Source: Acanthochromis polyacanthus
Lineage: Eukaryota > Chordata > Actinopteri > Pomacentridae
Reading direction: 5' to 3'
Assembly (NCBI RefSeq): GCF_021347895.1
Contig: NC_067117.1
Coordinates: 17,083,858 to 17,147,857 of the forward strand
Length of the DNA: 64,000 bases
Shown here: in pieces, positions 49,801 through 61,683 of the stretch
How the letters are laid out: the number at the start of each line of letters is the position of its first letter
Numbering within the stretch: the first letter of the stretch is position 1
The notes under the pieces: generated by a model
Told to the model about the DNA's origin: nothing
Databases searched by the model: none
The model's input: only the letters and a program-made list of their open reading frames with translations
Position numbers and translations under genes: made by a program

Positions 49801-52203
49801 CCTCCACTCCGAGAAGCGATGACACACTCTCAGGCACGATTACCTAAAGCAATGCACACAAGCACACTGTCAGTTCAGGGCTGATGAACTGTTTTAAATA
49901 ACTGACTGATGACCTGAACTTTGGCCAGATGAGGTTTATTAAGTGGTGGCAGCAGCACTCGCCTCATGTCTCGCTCTCTTCAGGGACAGTATGTTGTTCT
50001 CATCTGCATTTGTCCTGCAGGAGGAAAACAATGGAGGCAGCTGAGTGCGAAAATGTACACTTGACCTTTGACACTGCTTTTGAACAACTTGCAAAAAAAC
50101 AAAAAAAAAGAAGAAAAATTTTAAAATCAGGATGCAGGTTCTCTCACTCCAGGCAAAGACAAAGACCCGGAGGAGTAAACTAATTCATCAAATCAAGAAC
50201 AATGTTATAAAACTGAAACAAAGTCACACTCAAGACAGCTTTTATTCAACTTGATCTGGGTCATAGTTTAAGTTATTTCACTAGTTTGCCACTAAACTTA
50301 ATGTTAATAAGAATTATTAAGATTTAAATTTGAAATATGAGGGTGTCAGATGCACATATATGATTGTGATAATGACCAAAAGGTGAACTTTTCTCTCCAC
50401 ATTCATGTTTTTGGTGTATTTTTAATCATCTAAATAATCCTATTGAGCATTTTCTCAAAACCATTGAACATAGACATATGAAATACTAATGAAATCTAAT
50501 ATATTAAGATAATTAACATCTGATATTATAATTAGAAAAACAATGGATTGCTATTTCCTGTTACTGACTCATTTTGAGGCATTACGTTAAAACATTTTCT
50601 CATGTTTGCCTTAATGAGAAAACATGATAATGTTTTGTGCAGGTTAATGGATACATCAGGTATTTGTGTTTTGCTGCGTGGCTCCAAAGCTCATTAAACT
50701 AAAACTGCAGAGGTTGGAGTTTAATTCCCTCTGTGATCTGAACCGGGTTCATTCTAAAAGTGAATGCACTGGTGGGCAGATGACTAATAGAAATCACCTG
50801 GTATATGTGGAATACGCTAAACACAAGCTACAAAATGACTTCATTCATATTTATTTCACATGTGGTTCCATGTGACACACTGAATCTGTATGACAGCTTA
50901 AACAGTGTTGGTCTTGACACAGAGGCAGGTGTGAGGTGTGCTGGTCATTGTTTGCCACTCACCTTGCATGCTTCAGAGTGGAGGTGTAGGCACATTTTCT
51001 CGCCACCTGCCGAGCCAAAGAAAAGAGCTCCACCCGTCTCAGCAGAAGGGCATTGTCGCGCATGCAGAACTGGGCTGCAGCTTCATTGATGATCAACTGA
51101 GGATGACAAACACTCAATGAAGGAGGGATGGAAACAGTGAAAATGACAAAGAAATTGCTCATCTTTCTTTGAAAATGTTTTTTTTCTGCTGACTTATGAT
51201 TAAAGCCTGCCGTCTGGTTCACAATCCGAACTTTTACCAACAGGTCATTGTGGGTATGAATCATCTCTGCTCTTGCCTTTGATGCTTTTACCTCATGGTG
51301 TGTGAGCTGCTTGCCTTCTCTCCTCTTGGAGTCAAAGCGTCCATAAATGAGACTGTATTTCCGGATCTCCTCTTCCTTGTTCACATCCTGGGACCCCATT
51401 CTGAAGATGTGCCCCACAGTCTTTGCCATCTTCTTGTTCATCCTCAGCAGAGTTTTCACCTCCGCGGGGTCTGACCTGGGCAGGGTCCTGAGGAGCCTAT
51501 CCACGCTCTCCACCACTGCCCTCGCCGTCTCCCCGTCCAGCTGCCCTCCTGGCCAGGCTGACAGAGTCGTCGGGGCAAAAGATGCAGAGGGGCTCGGAGA
51601 TGTGGAGGGACCAGGAGGACATGTGGACAGCAGCGGCGGGCTCGGCGGCTCCTCCTCTATTCCAGATGCAGAAGTCAGATTGCCGTTCCCATCCGGCTCT
51701 GGGCTGAGCCAGTGTGGGTCCATGGGTGACAGCTTTTCCCTGTAGTGTGTGTCTGGTGGCTGTGGAGAGGCCTGAGAGCAGGGGCTTCTTGGACTCCCAC
51801 TGTGCATTGGGGTAAGACACGCCCGATCCTCTCTTTCACAGGGGGACCCCGGCTGCCCATTACTCACAGACTTCCTGGGCCCACCTGCTGATCCACTTGG
51901 GCTGGTCCCATCAACTTTGAACAGCGGAATGCCTCCCAGAGGGACGTTAGCCACAGGCTGGCTGAAAAGGGCAGGGTTCGCCGCCCAGTCTCGGAGGGCT
52001 TTTTGCAGCCTACGCACATGCAGTGGCTTGGTGGCCATGCCAACTAGTGCCATGATCTCCAGGAACTCCTCCTCCGCTGCCTCGCAGAGCTGCTGCACGT
52101 CGTCGCCACCCTGCTGGATAAAGGTTTCATAATAGGCCAGCAGGTTGGCCCTCTGCAGCACCCGGTACAGCTGCAACTCCCCAAGAGTGCGTGGCAGAGA
52201 CAT
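46805..52203 (-). CDS. nab2: NGFI-A (EGR1) binding protein 2, 498 residues, 6 coding exons
   Basis: Nuclear co-repressor that binds the R1 domain of EGR1-3 and recruits NuRD. Minus-strand coding exons: 52203-51292, 51096-50963, 50014-49963, 49843-49729, 49558-49373, 46902-46805 (TGA); total 1497 nt. The start MSLPRTLGELQLYRVLQ matches the NAB family; an in-frame Met at 52245 lies upstream of the acceptor (52215-52216). NCD1 (EGR-binding and oligomerisation) is residues about 1-85, ending near LHVRRLQKALRDW. A Pro/Ser-rich linker follows, then NCD2 from about VVESVDRLLRTL through IYGRFDSKRREGKQL and INEAAAQFCMRDN. The third exon (17 codons, LKRARHE, basic) fits only with a GC donor. The fifth has ASWSRHLIQQTLMDEGLRLARMVSHDR. 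NAB2 is favoured over NAB1 by the TLMDEGLRLAR..SHDR and VKVE-like end. The last exon (DSKVERQSS...) is the least certain. Human NAB2 has 525 residues. Confidence 0.9.
48208..48822 (+). promoter_or_regulatory. promoter-like cluster inside the last nab2 intron
   Basis: The nab2 intron 49372-46903 contains perfect CRE TGACGTCA (48208-48215), long C-rich and polypyrimidine tracts (48270-48300, 48507-48600), perfect AP-1 TGACTCA (48663-48669) and TATAAAA (48691-48697). Downstream on the plus strand an ATG (48783) opens 13 codons to a GT donor at 48823. It could drive an antisense or nested transcript or be an enhancer; no family match is seen. Confidence 0.3.
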
Positions 52204-52214
52204 GGCACACAGCA

Positions 52215-53045
52215 CTGGAAAGTTTAGGCAGGAGAAAGGAAACACATGAACCTGCAGGTGGAGAAATCCTGTACAGTTATTTACTTAGATAAAGATTTTG
52301 CCATCTGGACCACACCTAGTATACCTGTTTCCTAATGCATGATGATGAAATAATAAGAACTACACAGTCTATGATACAAATTGAGTCCACAGGGAAGTTT
52401 ATGCATGCGTTGGAGCATAATAGGTTTCTCCATTTACAAAAAAAAAATCGGTATATTTCTCACGCAAGCCTTAGTATGACTAAATTGATGAGTGTACATA
52501 AACCACTCTTACCTTGTTCAGGCAGACGGATGTGTAGAGAGGAAACCGGCGTAATTACGCAAAGGTGTCTCTCCAACCACCGATGTCAGGGGTCGGTATT
52601 CCCGGAGTGAAACTGACAGAGAAATAAAGAAACTAATTTCACTTGAGCACTCAGACAAAACGGCGTTTAGTGCGGACTTTAAATGCAGTACAATCACTTG
52701 AATTACAGGCTCTAGTTCAAATAAGAAAGCCATCGACTGGAGGCAACTATTCCTGAGCCAGATGTTAGAGGAGAACACCCCGTTCAGAGACAAATCGCAG
52801 TTATTATCCTGTTGGGTTCCTACAGTCTTACCTACTGCCGACAGCTTCCCCGGCGCAGATTGGCGTAGTAAATCCCCTTTGCGTATCGTACCTCGTCTGA
52901 AATCACTGGCAGAAATCCTCCTCCGGCGCACCGTATTGGTTGCTGGCTGCCTTTTTGCTGTCTGTGTGGGCTGGAGAATGACGGGGGCGGACTGCAGCAC
53001 GCCATCTGACCGAAAAAGAGCCTTCCTCTCCCGGTAGAGAGGCGG
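52215..53045 (-). other. nab2: nab2 5' UTR exons and promoter
   Basis: On the minus strand, UTR exon 1 ends at 52832 (GCAGTAG|GTAAGA). UTR exon 2 is 52612-52513, bounded by TTTCTCTGTCAG and GAACAAG|GTAAGA. The coding exon begins at 52214 after TTTCCAG. The long minus frame 53000-52518 crosses these junctions and is therefore not a protein. The GC-rich block 52840-53000 holds CCAAT words (CCAAT on minus at about 52935) and an EGR-like ACGGGGGCG (52981-52989). Confidence 0.6.
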
Positions 53046-53670
53046 CTTTCAAATTGGAGATGTGGGTGGTGGTGGTGGGGGCTCGAAATTAACCCTGTGC
53101 GTCTTCAAGATTAGTCCTTTATGCACAAGCTTCGGGGGGTTCCCAGAGTTTTACCATGTTGAAGACCCCCCCAAACAAGTAGTCAGCACACCAACACTGT
53201 ATAGACTGACGCAGAGAACAATGAACTGATGTGACAGATGTGGATTTTTCTGCCCCCCCCCCCCTCCCCCCTTATTTCACGTAGGAGGTGGGTGGTCGTA
53301 AATTATTCTGAGAGTGGGCTACAGGTGAAACTCCTGCACTTTATAAATGCTGGTATAACATTTATTTGCACATTTAAAGGGCCAATTCGCACAATTAGGA
53401 TTAAAACATCACCAACAATAAGTCCATGTTGGTGGTACAGTAGGCTCAGTTACCTACTCATACACATTCAGGATCAACAACCAAACAGACTACAGCATGC
53501 ACTTTTATATTTTATAAAGAGGCATGAGCCGCTCAATAATTTGTTGTGTGTGCTCTCTCACTACAAGACCACATGGATGTAACAAAACACAAAAAACGTG
53601 GAGTTTAAGAAAATGGCCCTGAGTAGGTCATCGAGTTGTCTGGCCTTTTGTGAGGCTGTCTGGGTCTAAT
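53046..53670. other. upstream region of nab2, no gene
   Basis: C-rich run at 53254-53266. Otherwise ordinary sequence up to the Tc1 copy. Confidence 0.5.
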
Positions 53671-54934
53671 GAGTGTCATATACAGAAGACAACAGAAGTG
53701 AAAGCACCCATGTGGGACAGCACTTGAAGGTCAAATGATTCCAAATTGTAATACCTCTCAATTATTGCATAATTTTGTCAAGTACAGTACTTTCTCTAAT
53801 GAGCAATCAAAAACAAAACTTTTGAAACACTATATCAAAAGTGCAGGCCCTAAAGTAGAAACTAAGAGCAACAAGTGAATAAACCTGTGATTGTGTTCAA
53901 TTGTTGAATAATTGAATGAAAATTCCCTGTAAACACCAGCACTCTCTCAGTTTTAATCCTATGGGTTGTCTCTTCTGGGTTCACATGGAAAAGAACTACC
54001 AAAGGAATTTAAAAATTGTGTTGTGTGGCTTTACAGAGATGGGAAAGGACACAGGAACCCCCCCCCCCCCCCCCCCCCCCCCAGCTAAAAACAAATCAAA
54101 ATACAGTTGCAGCAGTAATTAGGATGTCTTGAACTAGTACCACTAATCAGAGCCAAAGTGGTCAGCCTCCTACTCTCACAATTTAGCTCTGAAAAAAAGA
54201 TGGGAAAGTGCTCTAGGTTTGGTACAGCGTCTGTCAGTAAAAATCAGAATTTTTGTAACAGGTCAGACACTGTGAAGGATATGATATGATGCCAGTTTCT
54301 TCACACGCTGGTCATTACAAGATGACTGCTTGCACTTTGACATAAAACTACTACACGAAACTTTGCAAAAGAACATAAATATTGACAACACATTCTTTTT
54401 GTGCATCAGATGGAGTCCAGCATGTTTGGCATGAACCAGGTCAGAACTACCCCATTGAATACATGGTCCTGACAGTGAAACACTGAGGTAGGAGTGTGAC
54501 AATATGGGGCTGAATGAGTGCAAAAGGTGTCGGGGAGATGACATTTATAGTGGCTGACAAGAAGATTTCCAGTCGGCAAAAGCTTGACAGAAGAGGAATA
54601 TTGCAGCATGACAGCTATCCAAAGTGAAGTAAAACTATGACCTGGTCAAGTTTGTCGCCTTACTTGAATCTCATAAAATAGCTTTGGAGTATTTTAATAA
54701 GAAAGGTAGAGCAGCACAGGTCATTCAGCAAAGAACAACTGAAAAGAAATGTTTCTGAAGAATGGCAGAACATCTTTTCAGAACTTTCTGCAACACTGGC
54801 ATCCTCCTTTTTAAATATAATAAATCTAATAACAAACTGTTTATCTTTAGTTTAACTGTAAGGTGATACAATTTTAAATCATTTGACACTGAAGCGATAT
54901 TGCACAGGGTTGTAGTCACTTCTGTTATACACTG
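53671..54934 (+). mobile_element. degenerate Tc1-like transposon, copy A
   Basis: Left end (about 53671-53765, AACAGAAGTG ... GTCAAATGATTCCAAATTG) is the inverted counterpart of the right end (about 54845-54934, AATTTTAAATCATTTGAC ... CACTTCTGTTATACACTG). Plus-strand transposase remnants lie between: a GGSVxxWG-like segment near 54480-54540 and an SPDLNPIE-like segment near 54645-54690, both with stops. A 25-bp poly(C) run interrupts it at 54058-54082. Confidence 0.7.
54058..54082. repeat. poly(C) run of 25
   Basis: Uninterrupted C run inside Tc1 copy A; its length is likely unreliable in the assembly. Confidence 0.9.
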
Positions 54935-55320
54935 TCGGAGCCATTGTTTCTTAGTTTCTGAAATGTATAAAAGAATGGCTGAGACAAAACGCTAGATTTT
55001 TTACTAAGAGTATAAACAGTAACATTAGATGGCAGTAGTGTCCCTTTGTTGTGTGCTGACTGTCAGGAAGCAGCGAAGGAGCAGGAGGAGGAAGAAGAAA
55101 CTGGAAGAAAGTAGGGAAAGGAGCAGAAGAAGAAGAAGTGGCTTAAAAAAACAACACGGGCACTTGGCTGTCAGTTAACAAACAAGGTTACACAAATATC
55201 TGAGAGGTATATATGACATCTAGTTTGTTTATATGCAAAACGCTGAAATATCTGCCTACTTACTGAACTCGTCCGGCGTCCAAAACACGTCTTAGCCTGC
55301 TCGTCAGATCCCACAGGAAG
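54935..55320. other. upstream of dnajc14, GA-rich tract
   Basis: Contains a purine-rich tract (about 55075-55140, AGGAGGAGGAAGAAG type). No gene. Confidence 0.5.
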
Positions 55321-55880
55321 GGGAGACAGCCGTTAATATTAGCTAGTCCAGCTCGAGACTGTTATTAGCTAACAGTTAGCTCCTGGGTTAGCCGTTTGCT
55401 AGCCGAAGGCGTTAATAGTTACCTGCTGTGTCGTCGATTAACCTCGTCTGAGACCTTATTTAGTCGAAATATTGTCAAGTTAGCCAGGCAGTGGCAAGCT
55501 AATTTTAGCCCCTGTAGCGCCTGTCTGTCATCCTGCTTGGCTGCTTCCTCATGCTAACAGCCAGTCTGCCTGCTAACATTAGCCACCGTTTAAACAACTG
55601 CTGTTTTTTAATACAGTGAACATGAGCTTTGACAGGCAACCAGATCACTGTGAGAGCTGTTTTCCGGTTTTTGTCTGCTGTTAAAGGTCAAACGTTTGGT
55701 CATTTCAGCTCGGGGTTAGATGCACCGTGTTCCTCTTGAGCTAACAGTTAGCAAACAACAAAGCAGTGTGATTGAATATAATCTGTGTTGCACATTTACA
55801 CAGGTTAAAGCTAGCTTGAATGTCTCTCTAATTAACTTCTGCACCGACTGGACAATGAAGTCATGTAGCTGCATTACATG
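55321..55880 (+). promoter_or_regulatory. presumed dnajc14 promoter and first exon region with GTTAGC/GCTAAC cluster
   Basis: Contains eight exact GTTAGC/GCTAAC hexamers. Among them is the palindrome GCTAACAGTTAGC twice (55368-55380 and 55740-55752). More CpG than its surroundings. A consensus donor occurs at 55879 (TTACAT|GTAAGT), and the coding exon's acceptor is at 56755-56756, so a non-coding first exon here is likely. No TATA box is seen. Confidence 0.45.
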
Positions 55881-56764
55881 TAAGTTAACCATTAATGAAT
55901 GACATTACTCATTCGCTTGTGGTTTATTCTTTCATTTGAGGGAAGTCTCTACAAAACATTGCTGTTATCCGGTTAGACTGAACTCTTCTGTCAAAACATA
56001 AAGATCTCTGGTTAATCGCAGTTGTTCGTTTGCCCCCAGTTATTGTAAGTTAATTGTTCACAGGGCTGCAACTAACTGCTTATGTCCTTATTAACATATC
56101 AGTTATGTTTTTGAATGATAGTCCAGTGCTTAAATTTCCTGAAGCTCGATACAGCATCTCCTGATGTTTTCTTTTGTCTGATCAACCATTCAACACCCAC
56201 AGATATTTCGTTTGCAATGTTGTGTACAACAGAGAAAATATATATTTTCTTACACGTGAGAAGTTTGAGAACGGTCAGTGGTGCTAGACAAATAATTATG
56301 TATTATAGAAATTGTCAGTCATTTCTGATTGGCCGACTAATCAAGTAATTGCTCATTAGCTCTACTGTTCTTTGGAGATGTGTGTTGTGGATAAACCTTT
56401 TATAGTCTGCTGCACATCTACCTCTTTAGCATGACTGTAATGTTAAACAGTGATATCAATTTACACTGAGATATACTGTTGGGAAATACAGTTTTACAGA
56501 TAAAATGTCTAGATTAAATGCCTGTTTTTGACTATTCTTGGGAAAAGCATGCCTCGTAAACACTGTTCTGTTTCAAGCAGGTCTAATACAACCAGAAATA
56601 TTATGTGAATGGCTACCTAGGTGTAAACAGTACAGCAAAATCCCTACTGCTCTCAATTTTCCTTCAAGTTTGTGTCCATTTTAGGTTTTGGAAGGTGTGA
56701 AACTGTCCTGTGATGTGAACGACTGCTGATCCGTACCTAAATCTGTTGCTTTTCAGGTGACACA

Positions 56765-56926
56765 ATGCACCATGTGAGCTGCGTGAAAGCCTTTTGACAC
56801 ATACAAGTGGCAGCTGATATGGTGGACCTAGGCCTGACCCTTAGGAATGCCCCAGTCTCACTTTTCAATGAGATTCTGGGGAACATGTTGCCACAGATTA
56901 TGGATTTAGGAAGACCTCTCCCATGA
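56765..56926 (+). promoter_or_regulatory. upstream ORFs in the dnajc14 leader
   Basis: After the acceptor TTTTCAG (ends 56756) there are three upstream AUGs before the main start at 56970. They are a 10-codon frame (56765-56797), a start-stop ATGTGA in good context (CACCATGTGA, 56772-56777), and a 35-codon frame (56819-56926). All end before the main ATG and could restrain translation. Confidence 0.5.
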
Positions 56927-56969
56927 GATTCCAGTTTTGCAGCGATTTAATCAAACAGCTGTGAGGAAC

Positions 56970-59900
56970 ATGGAGAGAGAAGCAGCAGAGAAGGAGAAGG
57001 ATGTTGCAGACACTGACGAGGAGATGACTGATGGTATTTCTGCCTCAGTGACCAATTCTGGTCAGTGGGAGGCCAGAGAGACTGACGATGACTGCGAGCA
57101 GGAGGACAAAACAGCCTATCTTAAATCTCAGGAAACCCCAAACCCAGCCACTCCGCAAGACTCTGGAATTGGCGAAGCAGAGTATTGTGGATCCATGGAG
57201 GCCAAAGAGGACACCGAGGAGGTTTCAGATGGGTTTGACAATGACAAGACGGCAGATGACGAGAACTCGCAGGTTATAAATCAAGAAGAGGATGAAGCTG
57301 CGAAGGAGCAGCAGATGAATGGGGAGTCTGGCTGGAGGAACATGGCCAGTGGGCGGCGGTTCAAACTGAAAAGCGGTGGATCAGTTTTAGAGCAGGGCAA
57401 TCAGAGCGCTTTTTCCTCCATTCAAAAAGGCAATGTGATGTCAAGCGGTGGTCGGCACAAGCAGACCCGCAGACGTAACCATCATCACCATCAGCAGAAC
57501 CGCAGCCGCAGGCGGACAGGCAACCAGCTTGTCTTAGCTTTCAAGGAGATGCTGTCAGAGTCTCTGAGCTTGTGGTGCATCTCGTGCATCCATATGATGA
57601 TTGAGATTATTGTGACATTAACTCACAATTGTGGAGTTGGAGTTGAGACTGGAGTTGTGAAACTTTACAACTTTGGGCAGCAGCTCCTTGCAAAGATCAC
57701 TGATATACCAGGAATGAAAGCAGATGCTAGTCGAATTCTAAAATGGACGAAATGCACAGGAGCGGACCTGCTGGATAGAATAGTTAGATCAGTGAAGTGG
57801 ATGAAGACAGCTGCCTTATCTTGTTTCAGACTTTTCTGTGCATTGGCTATTCTGGGTTCCCAATGGGCAAAGGGTGTGTTGGTCCGTGTTGGTGGAGAGA
57901 GGGGAAAACGCTATTGGACTGCTTTTCAAGAGTCAAGGTTTTGGAAGAGGGTGGTTTCCTTGTTGGAAAGAGCCCAAAGCCTGTTCAGGAGGGATGGCCA
58001 CGCCCCACCATCCACACCTGAGTCTCCCGGCAGAACAGGGAAAGGTCTGCCAGGCCAGGAGCTGGAGAGGCTGCTGGCGTTGGCTGAGGTACCAGAGGAT
58101 GAGCTTGACCCCTTTACAGTACTTGGTGTAGAAGTGCACGCCACTGAAACCGAGCTGAAGAAGGCCTACAGACAGCTGGCTGTCCAGGTGTGTACGGTGC
58201 ATGTTCAAAAATCAGAAGTGCTATGTGCTTAATTTTTTCTGTTAGATGCCTGCAGTAATGACTAATAAATAATTCAGGGTATTTCTTTGCTCATGCAACC
58301 TTTTTCTGCCGGTTCTCTTTCAGGTCCATCCAGACAAGAATAAACACCCACGAGCTGGAGAGGCGTTCAAAGTACTGAGGGCTGCCTGGGATATTGTCAG
58401 TAACCCAGAGACACGACGAGAGTATGAGTTGTGAGTACCCAGAAAATGCGGTAATCACATCGAGTTATCGCCTGTTATCGTGTATCACCAACCAGTCTGT
58501 TCCGTTCCCACGCAGGAAGCGCATGGCAGCAACTGAGCTCTCGAAGTCCATGAACGAGTTTCTCACCAAACTGCAGGATGACCTGAAGGAAGCCATGAAC
58601 ACCATGATGTGCACCAAGTGTGAAGGAAAGCACAAGTATGCCACTACACGCCTGACACTATCATCGTCACATAGCGTTATCAGTGCCATTCCTCAGTCTC
58701 TAGATGAACATGAAGTATTTTACATTCTCTAGCTGAGTTATGTCTTGTGTAGTTGACTTTCACTGCTGTTGTATTTCCTTCGTGACCTGTGTGTGTGTGT
58801 GTGTGCAGGCGATTCGAGATGGATCGTGAACCTGCCGAGGCCCGGTTCTGTGCTGAATGCAACCGTTGCCATAGCGCTGAGGAGGGGGACCTGTGGGCCG
58901 AGTCCAGCATGTTGGGCCTTCGCATCACTTACTTTGCATGTATGGACGGGAAGGTGTACGATATTACAGGTGAACGCCGGCTTTTATTTAAATGTTCTGT
59001 GTCCCGCTCATCGGTAACAAACCAGTAATTCATCCTGTAGTTTGCATGAGCTCATTCATTATCAGTAAATGTTCCTCTTGATGCTCCCACAGGTTCAAGA
59101 AAAGCTTCAGTGTGTTTTCATTGTACTTTATTCCTGTCAGTCATGTGACCTGCTGTGATACTGTCATGTTTCAGAGTGGGCAGGTTGCCAAAGAATAGGC
59201 ATTTCTCCTGACACCCACCGTGTACCATATCACATCTCGTTTGGTTCAAAGAACAACAGCAACGCCACACGGCACAGGTAGGTTCCTGTAGGTGAAGATC
59301 TGGACACAATATGGACAGAAATGGGCTCTCAGGAACACCTGAAGTGCTCCTGTTACCGTTTTCTTTCCCTCATATTTGAGTTGTTGTTGTGGCTCCATTT
59401 ACTATTTCAACCTGCTCTTCCACATTTAGGCCTTACTTTAGCCTTAGATGTTATTCTCAGTGTATTTATTCATCTGGTATTTCTGCCATAGTAGCAAACC
59501 AGTGACAGACTTCATAGTTTTTCTTTTAGATATTTGGTGGTCTGCAAGTATGAACTTTTATATCATATTGCAGTATTTGAAACTGTAAATTAGCACATAT
59601 CCTTATGAGAAAAAATACATTGTTTGTAAACATGTAAATATAGAAACTTGTTTTTTATTACGCCTCCCATCATTTGCCACCTGCATTACATAAATATGTT
59701 TTTACTGGTATCTTGTTGTGTCTGGTATTGGAGGAGCTCCCCCTTGTGTTGTGTCTTTTAGGGATAATGATTTGATCAAAAACAAACATGGAGCATTTCT
59801 ACTCTTTGTTAATATATACTTTACATAATTTTAAATAATTGTGAAATAAACTGTTGTATGCCTAATTAGCCCAGTTTGTTGCACTCACATTCCCTTGCTA

Positions 59901-60260
59901 CAGGACCATCTGTAAAAGCAGAATGTTACTCGGCAAATAATCTCTGAACTTTCCAACTTTCTTTTTAGGACGCCCTCAGAGCAGGCCACAGGTCCAACCA
60001 ACCCCGCTGATTTGCAGGATTTCTTCAATCGAATCTTCAAGGGAGGACCGCCAAACGACATGTCTGCCAACGGAGGCTTCTTCCCCTCAGGTCCGCCTCA
60101 TCACCCGCCTGGTGCCGGAGCACCTCCGTTCTCCCCTCCCACGGGTCAAACAGGTTTCTACATGCCAGGCGGTCAGCGGCCAGAGTCCAGTGAGACGTGG
60201 GCTGAAAGTGGCAAACCCCCCAGACGGAGGAAGAAGGTTCGCAAACCCTTCCAGAGGTGA
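56970..60260 (+). CDS. dnajc14: DnaJ homologue subfamily C member 14, 666 residues, 6 coding exons
   Basis: ER-membrane J-protein (DRIP78/Jiv) that stimulates Hsp70 and, in mammals, controls export of some GPCRs and acts as a host factor for flavi/pestivirus replication. Coding exons: 56970-58187, 58324-58430, 58516-58635, 58809-58969, 59175-59277, 59969-60260 (TGA); total 2001 nt. The N-terminus (1-180) is acidic then Arg/His-rich ([16 protein letters not shown]). Hydrophobic segments lie at about 202-222 and 281-297. The J domain is about 380-444, with HPD at 408-410 split from helix II by the first intron. The C-terminal Jiv90-like zinc region has CTKC and CAEC pairs. The end [13 protein letters not shown] matches the family. 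Human DNAJC14 has 702 residues. The start at 56970 is the first ATG of the frame; codons upstream contain no Met. Confidence 0.95.
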
Positions 60261-60955
60261 AGTCTGTTGACTTGTTAGTATATCAAAATAGCAACACAGG
60301 GACAATGAATAATGGCCATGTTTGTCTCTCGCCTGCCTGTTGGCATGCCAAGATCTGACCTGGAGAATATTCATGGGTCTAAAAAGCCGCGGTCAGATCA
60401 GCCAGAGCAGAGAAAGACCGGATTATGAAGAAGAGCCTGTGGACTGAATACAAGTATTGAAGGAGAGCTGAAGAGGTGGCAGCGATGGTGCTTTACCTCT
60501 CGTTTCACCTTTTTTTTTTTTTTTTTTTGTTGGTCTTAAAGACGACTGTAGCCTTGGCATTGAAATCCTCATCGGGATGCTGTAATGACACATTTTTCTT
60601 TTCACAATTTCCTGCCAAATCCTTCATAGCATGATTTAGTCACTTCATTCTAACACTTTAATTCTCTCACTTCTGTTGTTAATGCTTTATATAAGGTTAG
60701 ATCAAGACATTGGCTCCAGGCAGAGTGACGGTTGAGGGTTACAGTCAGTGGGAATGTGATTTACGGATTGCTGCAATCGAGAAATGAAGATAATGATCTG
60801 GGCAGCTTCACGCTGTCAGTGTTACTGTTAGTAGTGGCATGTGAATCTACTTTTGCATCTGCGCCTCGCCCACCATTTTTCAAGAATGAATCCAAATCAG
60901 TCAAATCCAATACATCTGAACTAAATTAACTAAATCATGATGTATTATTCACTGA

Positions 60956-60989
60956 AATAAAGAGTGTTTTTTTATTTCAGTGTAATAAA
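60956..60989 (+). terminator. poly(A) signals of dnajc14
   Basis: AATAAA at 60956-60961 and again at 60984-60989, about 0.7 kb after the stop. The intervening 3' UTR has a poly(T) run (60510-60528). Confidence 0.6.
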
Positions 60990-61683
60990 TTCTCTACATA
61001 GCCACAAATGTTAAAGATTTCATTTAGTATTATGTTGGGAAAGTAGCCAAAAGTGTCCTTTTTCCCCCCTATTCAAGGCATATTCACAAGGCATGGTGTG
61101 CTTCTATGGTTGCATGCACACAAACAAAGAGAATACAAACAAGTTATTTGCATTGTGAAATCAGGAGAGAGACTTCCTTTGAATAATTAAAATGTATTAT
61201 GGGGATTTCTAGTCATAAAAAGGCAATATGTAGATGCAACATGGCCACTAAGAAGGAAAACATCTTGTCAAGGTTGTAATTTGGTCATGAAATGTGGCCG
61301 TCACTTCTATTTGTGTGACCACTATCAGAGAATCTCTCCATACATTAAAAGCACTCATTCAAAACTGGGTTTCTCATTAAGGGCAACATAAATTAAGGAC
61401 ACTCTATTCAGAAATCATCTCAGACAGGCCAATCCAAATTAGTGATCATAAACCTTTGTTTTTTCAGAATCCAGAGAGGAAACTTAAATTGTTTATTACA
61501 TTTTTAAGGAACGTGCAAGGATATTACCAGAACAAAACATACATTTGATAGCTGCTTGAATCTTAAATGTAGATGATTTTTAACTATGGACACAAGCCTG
61601 ACCAGTATGTAAAGACACAGTGCCGTCTCATTTGTATTGTTTTTTTAAATCATCACTGTTATTTTATTTTGATTTTAGGGATG

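Noticed and set aside
52518..53000. 160-residue minus-strand frame upstream of nab2
   Set aside because: It runs through splice sites of two nab2 5' UTR exons and contains no conserved domain.
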